Source: Amoebophrya sp. AT5.2 (lineage: Eukaryota > Sar > Dinophyceae > Syndiniales > Amoebophryaceae). From it: a stretch of DNA of 12,717 nucleotides. The notes under the pieces were generated by a model that was not told where the DNA came from, did not search any database, and saw only the letters and a list, made by a program, of their open reading frames with translations. Made by a program: the position numbers and the translations under genes. Positions within the stretch are counted from its first letter, which is position 1. The number at the start of each line of letters is the position of its first letter. Of this stretch, positions 5,801 through 12,470 are shown one piece after another. The DNA lies in the NCBI GenBank assembly GCA_005223375.1, contig RXOD01005730.1, forward strand, positions 1-12,717, read 5' to 3'.

Positions 5801-8446
5801 TTCTCCTCCATGTCTTTCAGGACGCGCTGCATCTCACGCTCGCGCTCGACGGACTTCGGCCGCAGAATCTCGATTACGGGATCGCTACCGAGCAGCTTGC
5901 CGCCGCGGAACGACTTCTTCTTCGGCCAGCAGTCGCTCGCGTCGTTGCCGGCGAAGTAGGACGCGTAGCTGCGCGGCGCCCACGTGGAGGTGGTGATCTG
6001 CTTGCCCAAAGTCACCCACCCGTCGCGCAGGTTCTGGTCGGTACCGAAGAGCTCCAGGCGCCGTCGCCCGAGGCAGAAGTGTTCGATTATCTCATACAGC
6101 TCGGCGGGCTTCTCCGTAGAACCAAACATCTCGGGCTCCTCTGCAATAATCACGTCCGTGTCGATGTTGGCATGGATAAAATTTGTGTCCACAGAACGAC
6201 GGACGGTGCCTGGTTGAGTGTGTTTTATCAGTGTTGATACTTGCCGCGCATTGACATTGTCCTGGATAGTAATGACCCACGTCGCACAACGACAAACTGC
6301 AGCTCGTTTCGTTGCAGAGAGACGACGACGAGCGACAGTGTAGTGGACGAAAAACATCACATACTGTAGTACGCAGGTACCTTTGATCCCCATCAGGCAG
6401 TGCTCCTTCGTCCGGAAAAGGTAGCTGTCGTTTTCCAAAAAATTCGTGTTCCTTCGGTCCACGTATTCGTCCGGGTTCATCTGTTTGAAGGTTCTATTTG
6501 TCTTGATCCAGCAGATGTCCTCGATCCTCCGCAGTCCCCACTTGCTGAACAGCGCCCTTCCTTCTTCCAGGTGCGTCTCCCCCACCCAGAGGAAGAGAAA
6601 GCTCCGCTCGGCCATCACGTCCTCGATCTTCAAACTAGCGATCTCCTGGAAGCTCCACGGCGAGAGGTCCTCGCCGAACACGTCCAAACCGCCGGTGCGG
6701 TAGTGGTACTCCTTCCAGGGCGGATCCACGACGATCACGTCGAACTTCTGCTCGAGGGACTTTAGCGCAAACTCCTTCAAATCGCACTTCAGTGCCATGG
6801 CGGGCGTGGCGCGGTCTGTTTTTGTATTTGTTTCGCTTTCATCGATTTCGTGCATTCGATACTAGAGCAGCTAAGTTAGTATGTCCAATGCTGTTAATGG
6901 TTCTCAGCTCTGCATCGGGCCCTGCCCCCGAACTACAGGGTCAGAACTTTTATTCGGCCCCCTCCACTATGTATTGATTCTTTCAGGTATAGGTGTCTCA
7001 CCACATTGGCCATTCTTGAAAACAAGAAAGAACTGATTTTTTATTTTTATCAAGAAGCTATAAAAAACTCACAACTGATGTACGTCGGATGATTTCGTCC
7101 TTGAGTTTGACCACGCGCTCCAGCTTGCGGTAGTCTTCATACCTGCTCGACAGGTCCATATCGTGAATGAAGTTCTGCGGCCGCAGTCCCGTGTCGACGA
7201 AGACTTGGCAGTAGTCGTTGCGCAGAACCTCCTCCGTCACGTTCCCCGGATCGATGGTCGGTACGGCGTCCACAGGGAGCTCGTTTAGAATTAGATTTGC
7301 ACCTGCTGTCGCCGCAGAAGCGGGAGGACTACTCGTCGTTGCAAGCGTCTGATTCTGATTGGCGCTTGGGTTTATTGCAGCGTCATTTGGGCGATGCTCA
7401 GTGGCATACGCATGCAGCGCATCGCGGGGGGCGTACTCGTACGGGTAGTTGTGCGCGTCTTGATACTGCCCTCGCGGCCCCCGCTGCTGGTGCTCTCTGT
7501 GCGTGCGCCACTCCCCCTTGTTCCGCGGCTTCGCGCCGCCTGAATTATCGGAGGTGCGGTTGATGTACTTAGTTTGGAATTGATTCATGGATTTGGATTG
7601 TTTTGTCTCACTACTTTCACAGATACTTACCGAATCCGGATTTCCCACCGATCCTGAAAACATTACGAATTGTACGTACATAGACAGTTGGGCAGGACGA
7701 CAAGAAAGCGAACAAAACAAACCTCTACTCCTTCCCGTATGGTGGCCTCCTCTATCCCTTCCCGGATGATGGCCGCCCCCTCTGTCCCTCTGGTACCCGC
7801 CGTTTCTACTTATCGGGTCCTTGCCGCCCGCGTACGAACCGCTTTGGGCACTGTAGCTGTGTTCCGGACTGGACGCGGCGCTGCGATAGTTCGATTCTTT
7901 TTCCGACCTGCCCCTGCCGCGCTGCGCGTTAGATGTGGACTCCTCCAAAGCCGGCGACGCGTAACTCTGTTCCTGGCTCCTCTGGCCGCGGGCGGAGTAG
8001 CTGTTGCATGCTGTGTCGCCCGTAGTAGTTGCTCGCACTCTCCTCTGGCTCGTCGCCCTCCCCCTCCTGTCCCGGGTGGCTATGGCTTCCGTTGTTGTAG
8101 CCCCCGTAGCTGTGGCCTCGATCCCCGTTTGTTCTGGCATGATCGTGGTTGAAATTCCCCCTGAAAGAGGAAGTAGCGCCGCCCGCCTGCTCGCTGCGCC
8201 GCCGCCGCTCGCAAACCGGTTCTGGTATCGACCGTCATTATGTTTATGACCGTGAGCGTTCTTTTCATCAGGGTTGCTGTAGCCGGCGGTACCGATTCGC
8301 TCCTCCGGCGCTTCCTCCTCGATGGACTCCCCACCGATCGCGTTTACTACACGACGGACCTTGGGCCGGTCGCGATCCTCATCCTCGCGAAGATCTACTC
8401 CCTCTGCCCCCTCGTCGCGTGAGGAACGCTTGTGGCGCTGCGACAT
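2848..8446 (-). CDS. METTL14: METTL14-like m6A methyltransferase subunit, multi-exon
   Basis: METTL14 partners METTL3 in the nuclear complex that methylates adenosine N6 in mRNA. Proposed exons are 8446-7723, 7653-7084, 6815-6381, 6209-4639 and 4428-2848. Together they total 4881 bases, exactly in frame (1626 residues plus stop). The order is: an RG-rich N-terminus with RDRGGGHHPGRDRGG near 235; NDYCQVFVDTGLRPQNFI from about 387; FDVIVVDPPWKEY with DPPW at about 462; CWIKTNRTF; RTKEHCLMGIKGT; VRRS...FIHANIDTDVIIAEEPE; HCLGRRRLELFG near 620; YASYF; and ILRPKS near 695, which ends the conserved core. A Glu/Arg/Lys-rich probable coiled coil follows (about 696-840), then Gly/Ala/Lys/Pro/Trp/Tyr-rich sequence to the end. 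The start at 8446 is the first ATG after an in-frame TGA at 8527-8525. The METTL14 rather than METTL3 call rests on NDYCQ, HCLMGIKGT and GRRRL. Human METTL14 has EPPL and 456 residues; this one has DPPW and a far longer tail. The exact splice sites around the first half remain uncertain. Confidence 0.9.
3410..3447 (-). repeat. Direct repeat encoding PPGMMP units
   Basis: A 17-base unit (GGCATCATTCCCGGCGG on the plus strand) occurs at 3410-3426 and again at 3431-3447, period 21. It encodes two PPGMMP motifs within a proline-rich stretch (PPPPPGMM...PPGMMPPP) at about residues 1415-1445 of the METTL14-like protein. A further PPGMM occurs in the preceding exon. Such PPGM motifs resemble those in the tails of SmB/B' and U1C. 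Confidence 0.7.
4429..4638 (-). other. METTL14: Intron, 210 nt, joining the Gly-rich tail exons
   Basis: The upstream exon runs through ...AAPGD and then hits a stop at 4576. The downstream frame opens after a TGA and reads PADPGAGAENKNGS. GAC|GTACAG at 4638 and CCACCACAG| at 4429 join in phase 0. An alternative in-phase donor AGC|GTACTT starts at 4614, which would add eight residues. The interior holds a further GTAAGTATC (4491-4483). That both flanks encode the same kind of Gly/Ala/Lys/Pro sequence on the same strand supports the join; there is no homology to fix the exact donor. Confidence 0.7.
6210..6380 (-). other. METTL14: Intron, 171 nt, in the catalytic domain; stop-free
   Basis: Homology fixes both ends: MGIK-G|TVRRS is contiguous in METTL14 proteins. 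Donor AAAG|GTACCTGC and acceptor CAACCAG|GCACC restore AAA GGC ACC exactly (phase 1). The intron is 57 codons long and contains no in-frame stop, so the unspliced message would carry a 57-residue insert without a frameshift. A possible branch site, CACTGAT, lies about 20 nt before the acceptor. Confidence 0.93.
6816..7083 (-). other. METTL14: Intron between NDYCQ exon and DPPW exon (boundaries ambiguous)
   Basis: The upstream exon ends after VKLKDEIIR and runs into a stop near 7058. The downstream exon restarts before ATPAMALKCDL. Model A: donor CGAC|GTACATC at 7083 and acceptor AAACAG|ACC at 6816, phase 1, gives a protein whose length here matches human METTL14 exactly. Model B: donor GTT|GTGAGT at 7072 and acceptor CTCTAG|TAT at 6862, phase 0. 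It has a perfect TACTAAC branch motif at 6881-6875 and adds 19 residues. Both keep the frame. An intron here is certain; the choice of sites is not. Confidence 0.85.
7568..7630 (-). other. METTL14: Candidate intron, 63 nt, creating a 23-nt micro-exon
   Basis: A strong donor, ATTCG|GTAAGTATC, lies only 23 bases after the previous acceptor. The sequence ends in CAAACTAAG|TACATC, in phase 0 with the donor. If used, bases 7653-7631 form a 23-nt micro-exon (encoding about GSVGNPDS). If not, these 21 codons are translated. Both are in frame, so the call is tentative. Confidence 0.4.
7654..7722 (-). other. METTL14: Probable intron, 69 nt, in the N-terminal region
   Basis: Donor AGAG|GTTTGT and acceptor AATGTTTTCAG|GA fit in phase 1. 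The intervening sequence encodes Cys/Phe/Val-rich residues unlike the surrounding Arg/Gly/Ser-rich protein and is T-rich on the coding strand. It has no in-frame stop, so retention would keep the frame. There is no family homology here to prove splicing. Confidence 0.65.
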
Positions 8447-9471
8447 CCGATCGATTCGCGACAGGTGGCTTTTTTCAGCTCGCGGAACGCTGGATCGATC
8501 TTGCACGCCGGTCGCTGACGTCGATCAGTCCTCTGCGACGTCTGTTGCCTTTATTTGCTTCATCCAGAAAAAATTGTCGTGCCGTAGGAATTCATTTACT
8601 ATTACTAGATAGTTAGCAGGCCCCCGAAAATAAGTACTTACAGCAAGGGCGGAATGAAAGCAAAGAAATGAGTCTAACGTCGTCCGATAGAAGTGAGAAT
8701 GTTGAACCTTTCCGCTGGAATCGTTAAATCAATGTACTAACTTACGAAAGGACGCTTTCGCTAACAATTGAAAACTGCGTCCTGTTCCTGCTTCTGCTTC
8801 AGGCTGCTTTCTAAAGCTACCAACGTAGAGGTAGATGTAGATCAAGACGCTCCAAGAGCCATAAAACGGACATCGAGAGGACAGGTGTAGTCGCCGTTCT
8901 TTCCTTTCTAGTGTCGCCTGGGAGGTCGTTGGAAGCACTAGGGAGGATCGACGGCACGAGATCAGACAGGGGATCGCCACGAGCCGACTTGAAACAGTAA
9001 CGAGTAGCAGCAGCAGCAGAGTAACACACACCCGGTGACAATTGAACGGGATCGATTCAGAAGGAAGAGGAACACTCATGCTGTTACTTTTCAATTTGCC
9101 CGAGCTTTAGTTCTCTGCTTCTTGGAAGATTGCTTGAGAAGTTGTACACTCATTGATTGTTGCAGTGCCGTCTGTCATCCAAGTCCAACGCAGATCATTT
9201 TACTTTTTGAAAGGAATCGACGAGCGACGCTGCGTGCGACATCCACATAAACAGCTCGGCGCAAGTCCACGCTATGTATCCTTCTCTGCACTCGATGTTC
9301 ATGTTGGTAAATTAAAATAAATTTTATTGAATCTAGAGGGCGATGTATTGGATTTGGAATCAATGAATATGGTATCTCTTGGAAGTAGACCGAACTAGCG
9401 TCCGTGTTGCGCCACGTATAAATTAATATGTTTCGTTGGATTCGGTATAAAAGAGCGCAGATGAACTCCGT
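8447..9471. other. Intergenic: METTL14-like leader and transporter 3' UTR
   Basis: No recognisable gene lies in this 1025-base stretch. Close to the METTL14-like ATG are two overlapping upstream ORFs on the minus strand (8595-8560 and 8563-8525). Further up are intron-like elements at 8605-8641 and 8715-8745. A CAG/CTG run of about four units lies at 9006-9019. The part nearest the transporter (about 9300-9440) is AT-rich. A minus-strand frame from ATG 9079 to 8729 begins with a hydrophobic, signal-like stretch, but has no recognised homology. Confidence 0.5.
9323..9328 (-). promoter_or_regulatory. Possible poly(A) signal AATAAA of the transporter gene
   Basis: The minus strand reads AATAAA here, about 144 bases after the transporter stop codon, in an AT-rich patch. 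A single hexamer in AT-rich sequence is weak evidence, and some protist lineages do not use this signal. Confidence 0.3.
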
Positions 9472-12006
9472 TTATCGAGCGCGCAGAACGCCGGTGGTCG
9501 TGCTACTGCCGGAGCTGCGATGGGCCCCGCGAGCTCGATGCTCTTTTCGCAAGAACGAAACACCCCAGTCCTTGTTGCTTCCCTTTCCACCTAGCGTCCT
9601 GCCGAGCTCCGGACGCGGCACAGCCCGATCCCCCGCAGGAGCGGCATCTTCCCCTGAGGCAAGTTGAATCACAACATGGAGCATCGCCAAGTTCGTCACA
9701 GCAATCCAGAGCGCGAAACACAGCCACGCCTTGTTTGCACCCGTCCCCACCACCTCTCGCTGCCGTGCTCGTGTTCCGCCCTTTCTTTCCGGAACCGCCG
9801 GTGTGTCGATTAAATCTTGTGGTCGTGCCGCTTCGTCCAAAAGAAGATCCTCGTCTGTTGAGGCCGAGGAAGATGTGGCTTTTTGTCGTTCCCCGTCCAC
9901 CACGTCGCTCTTGTTCTTCAATGGTGGGGGGGCGTCGGTTGTTTCTTTGTCTGGTCTACGCGACGAGGGAGCAGTTGCGGCTTCGACCTCGCGGCTTTTC
10001 ATCTCGGGTGGTCGTGTGTCCGACCCGCGTGAGTAGTGGTCCCACGCGCGCCACAACACTCCCGCAAACATCACGGCTGAAAACAGAAGCTGGAGCGGCG
10101 TCATCAGGGTAGTGAGGAGCACGTACGACATGACCGCCAGGAACACAAAGTTGGAGTAGCGAAAGCAGCTCTGCGCAACGGGGTCGACCAGTTTCGATAC
10201 CTCCGCGTTGATCACCGAGAGGCAGAAGCCGAGCACACAGCAAAACGCAAGGATGAGAAGGACCATGATGCCCGCGACGTAGGCGGTGAGAGACGTGGGC
10301 GTAGCTGTTCTTGCGGTGCTGCTGGGCTGCGGACTGACTATCCCGGGCACATCGGCGATTTCAAACACCACCGCGAAGAACGCCAGAGCCACAAAAGTCA
10401 CCCTGGACATCCCGGCAGAAAACTCAACTGTGTCCACACTGCGCAGCTTGGACTTGATGCGCTCCGCTTCCGCGTGCACCTCCACTGTCGCAGCCCCCCC
10501 GATCATCGCCCGAACAAACCACGCGGGCGGCTCGCGCTCCGCGTTGCAGCAGTAGGTCCGCACCGCGTTCGAGCCGCTCCCGAAAAGCAGCGCCGTGAAG
10601 CACAAAAAAACGCCAGTGACCACATCGGCGAAAGTGGCTGCGTGATCGTGCTGGTCTTCAGGCTTGGTCGCGGCGCGATCGCGGCGACCCGCACTCTGCC
10701 GCACGACATACGCGGCGGAGCAGACCGCGCCGACAGTGATCAGGGCGCACTGGAGGCCAAGATTTAGCGGTCGCGTCGCATCCCAGGGAAAGAGAAGGGA
10801 ACTCCGCGCTCCTGCTGTTTTTGGTGAAGTTCCTGAGGATGATTCGGGTGTTGTTGTCGCGGTTGTTCTGGCGGATACTTGCTGTCGCTGGTCTTGGAGG
10901 TGTTGCAGGAGCGGCCTACCGGCTTCAGCTTTGTTTTGCGATATTGCGCGCTGGTCCTCGTTTCCAGAGACACCTTCCGCTTCATCGCCACCAGCCGTCG
11001 ACGATGACGAGGATGACGCCGGATATGAGCCTGCAGTGGTTGTATCGTCATCACCGATGTCAGTGGAGTGAGAGAGATGAAGAGGAAGAGCGCCTGTCCC
11101 TGTCTTGAAGCTTCCCAAGCTGAGGCTTTCGGTAGCTGCTTCCTCAGCCTGCGTGTGTTGGAGACCTGCTTTCCCGGCGGGCGTCTTGACGGCCACGTCG
11201 ACGGCCCTGTGGTCAAGCGGCTCACTTTCTGTCTCTGCATGATCCTTCGTTGGCCGCTCGGATACGGTTGAAGATGAACTACTAGGCTCCGCCCGACAGT
11301 GCAGCGAGTCAAGCAGGAAGAAAACAAGCAAATCGCTGACGAGCATGTTCTTCATCAGCATGCCATAGCTGACACTGTCCAGCAACATAAGCGCCACGTT
11401 GGATGCTCCAAGTGCGCCCGCGTTGAAGAAACCGGACAGAACGAGAGTGCGGCGTTTTACCCGCTCGTAAGTCTCGTCGATGTCGGACTTCTCAGACGTG
11501 CGGGTCATTGCCAGGGCCTGCGCGCTCGTGTCGCCGTCGCCAGGGCCCGCACCTTCAGAAGCACCGTCATCCGGCGATACCGAATAGAAAGAGCTGGCGG
11601 CCCCCTCAGCGCGATTCTCGTGATCTTCCTTGGCGTCAGCGCTAGCGTTGCCACGTCCGTGCTGTGCTTCAAGCGGAAAGGACGAAGACACACCCGCTCC
11701 GGCTCCTGGATGGGCCTCCTCAAGGCCATCGGAGGTAGACGTAGAGATGGGCGCGGAGGTGGACGATGCTGTTGCTGCTTTTGTTCCACTATATCTCCAC
11801 TGTGCCAAGCACAGGCCCAAGAAACTGTTGATTGTGGATACGACGATGGGGTATTTAAAATCCAGCTCGTCAAAAAGCACTTTCATTGAGAGAAGAAGGG
11901 CGGCGTAGGTAAACCCCTGCGTTATGGAGGCAAACAGAAGCTCCGCGCCGTAGGATGTGCTGCTGGCGCGGCGGGAGCCGGAGGGTCGGTCAGGCGGCAC
12001 GACCAT
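9472..12006 (-). CDS. TPT/nucleotide-sugar-transporter-like (SLC35-type) membrane protein
   Basis: One frame of 844 residues with about eleven hydrophobic segments: 22-45, 51-69, 187-208, 214-234, 414-436, 458-478, 536-552, 573-599, 610-632, 634-652 and 758-782. The first ten fit the ten-helix fold of the drug/metabolite transporter superfamily. Residues 600-652 (INAEVSKLVDP...YSNFVFLAV, then LMTPLQLLFSAVMFAGVLW) resemble the last helices of triose-phosphate and nucleotide-sugar translocators, so a Golgi, ER or plastid-type antiporter is likely. The substrate cannot be read from the sequence. Loops after helices 2 and 4 are about 115 and 180 residues of Ser/Thr/Gly/Asp/Glu-rich low complexity, far longer than usual. 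No good splice sites remove them. An extra C-terminal helix near 758-782 follows a 100-residue hydrophilic linker. The ATG at 12006 has a favourable context (GCCATGG). A general EamA-type transporter is the main alternative. Confidence 0.78.
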   Translation of the reverse strand: MVVPPDRPSGSRRASSTSYGAELLFASITQGFTYAALLLSMKVLFDELDFKYPIVVSTINSFLGLCLAQWRYSGTKAATASSTSAPISTSTSDGLEEAHPGAGAGVSSSFPLEAQHGRGNASADAKEDHENRAEGAASSFYSVSPDDGASEGAGPGDGDTSAQALAMTRTSEKSDIDETYERVKRRTLVLSGFFNAGALGASNVALMLLDSVSYGMLMKNMLVSDLLVFFLLDSLHCRAEPSSSSSTVSERPTKDHAETESEPLDHRAVDVAVKTPAGKAGLQHTQAEEAATESLSLGSFKTGTGALPLHLSHSTDIGDDDTTTAGSYPASSSSSSTAGGDEAEGVSGNEDQRAISQNKAEAGRPLLQHLQDQRQQVSARTTATTTPESSSGTSPKTAGARSSLLFPWDATRPLNLGLQCALITVGAVCSAAYVVRQSAGRRDRAATKPEDQHDHAATFADVVTGVFLCFTALLFGSGSNAVRTYCCNAEREPPAWFVRAMIGGAATVEVHAEAERIKSKLRSVDTVEFSAGMSRVTFVALAFFAVVFEIADVPGIVSPQPSSTARTATPTSLTAYVAGIMVLLILAFCCVLGFCLSVINAEVSKLVDPVAQSCFRYSNFVFLAVMSYVLLTTLMTPLQLLFSAVMFAGVLWRAWDHYSRGSDTRPPEMKSREVEAATAPSSRRPDKETTDAPPPLKNKSDVVDGERQKATSSSASTDEDLLLDEAARPQDLIDTPAVPERKGGTRARQREVVGTGANKAWLCFALWIAVTNLAMLHVVIQLASGEDAAPAGDRAVPRPELGRTLGGKGSNKDWGVSFLRKEHRARGAHRSSGSSTTTGVLRAR

Positions 12007-12013
12007 GGCGTAG

Positions 12014-12339
12014 CTAGAGTATGTGCTTCGCCGCTTTCTGCTTATCGTGGATCAGATTGACGCACGCTTTGCGGCCTACTCGATGCGCGTCACACAAAGA
12101 AGTACTTTGCTTTCGTCTTCATTTTCAAAAAGCTTAGATTCCACCGTGATAGACATGATTCGTAGGACATGATGGAGCACGAGCACAACGGTTTCGAGAG
12201 CGATAATAAACCGGTCTTGTCCACACTACTACGAATGGCACGGCGTTGGTTCCATGACATGTAATGTTTTATGGGCGAGCCGCAGGCTTCGTTGATTTTG
12301 TTCAGCTGCATGAATGCAGCAGCGTGGTGAAATACTCAC
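12014..12339 (-). other. Possible 5' UTR intron (or trans-splice acceptor) of the transporter gene
   Basis: A donor, GGAC|GTGAGTATT, starts at 12339. An acceptor, ATACTCTAG|CTACGCC, ends at 12014, only seven bases before the ATG at 12006. The 326 bases between have no convincing coding potential. If the acceptor is used, the leader next to the ATG is very short. The same acceptor could serve spliced-leader addition if the organism does that. Confidence 0.4.
12305..12320. repeat. 16-bp palindrome with ATGCAGC arms
   Basis: GCTGCAT and ATGCAGC flank a two-base spacer and are perfect reverse complements. The site lies about 300 bases upstream of the transporter ATG. A second, related palindrome lies 140 bases further upstream. 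Confidence 0.5.
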
Positions 12340-12458
12340 GTCCTTAATTTATTGTTGTATAGGCATTTGTTTGTGTTTCCACTCTATTCATCGAGAAAAC
12401 CCACTTCCTCGTCCTTGTTTCTGGTTACTCTCGATGATACCTCTGCCCCTCCGGTAGG

Positions 12459-12470
12459 ATGCAGCTGCAT
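12459..12470. repeat. 12-bp perfect palindrome ATGCAGCTGCAT
   Basis: This self-complementary 12-mer uses the same ATGCAGC/GCTGCAT half-site as the palindrome at 12305-12320, with the arms in the opposite order and overlapping. Both lie upstream of the transporter gene. A dimeric binding site is possible but unproven. Confidence 0.5.

Larger units (their letters stand above)
5851..7219 (-). other. METTL14: Conserved METTL14 methyltransferase core (with two introns)
   Basis: This span covers the recognisable homology, from NDYCQVF (codon N at 7219) to ILRPKS (S codon at 5853-5851). It is interrupted by the intron near 6816-7083 and by the intron 6210-6380. The DPPW codons are at 6726-6715. Aligning from memory to human METTL14, spacing from the PxM...FD segment to the DPP motif is preserved residue for residue, and the RRRL...LFG element that contacts the partner and RNA is intact. 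An insert (about the EYVDRRNTNFLEND stretch) precedes RTKEHCLMG. Everything outside this span is unrecognised, low-complexity or coiled-coil sequence. Confidence 0.92.

Noticed and set aside
5144..5959. Plus-strand Ser-rich frame of 271 codons
   Set aside because: It mirrors the Glu/Arg/Gly-rich coiled-coil region on the opposite strand; its composition is explained by that and it shows no motif.
7058..8506. GTG at 8506 as the start of the METTL14-like protein
   Set aside because: GTG starts are not expected in eukaryotic nuclear genes; the in-frame ATG at 8446 is the first after the stop at 8527-8525.
9415..9456. TATA-like sequences (ACGTATAAATT, GGTATAAAAG) on the plus strand
   Set aside because: No plus-strand gene follows; they sit in the AT-rich 3' region of a minus-strand gene.
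12090..12311. Minus-strand frame of 73 codons upstream of the transporter
   Set aside because: Falls within the candidate leader intron and shows no homology or signal features.
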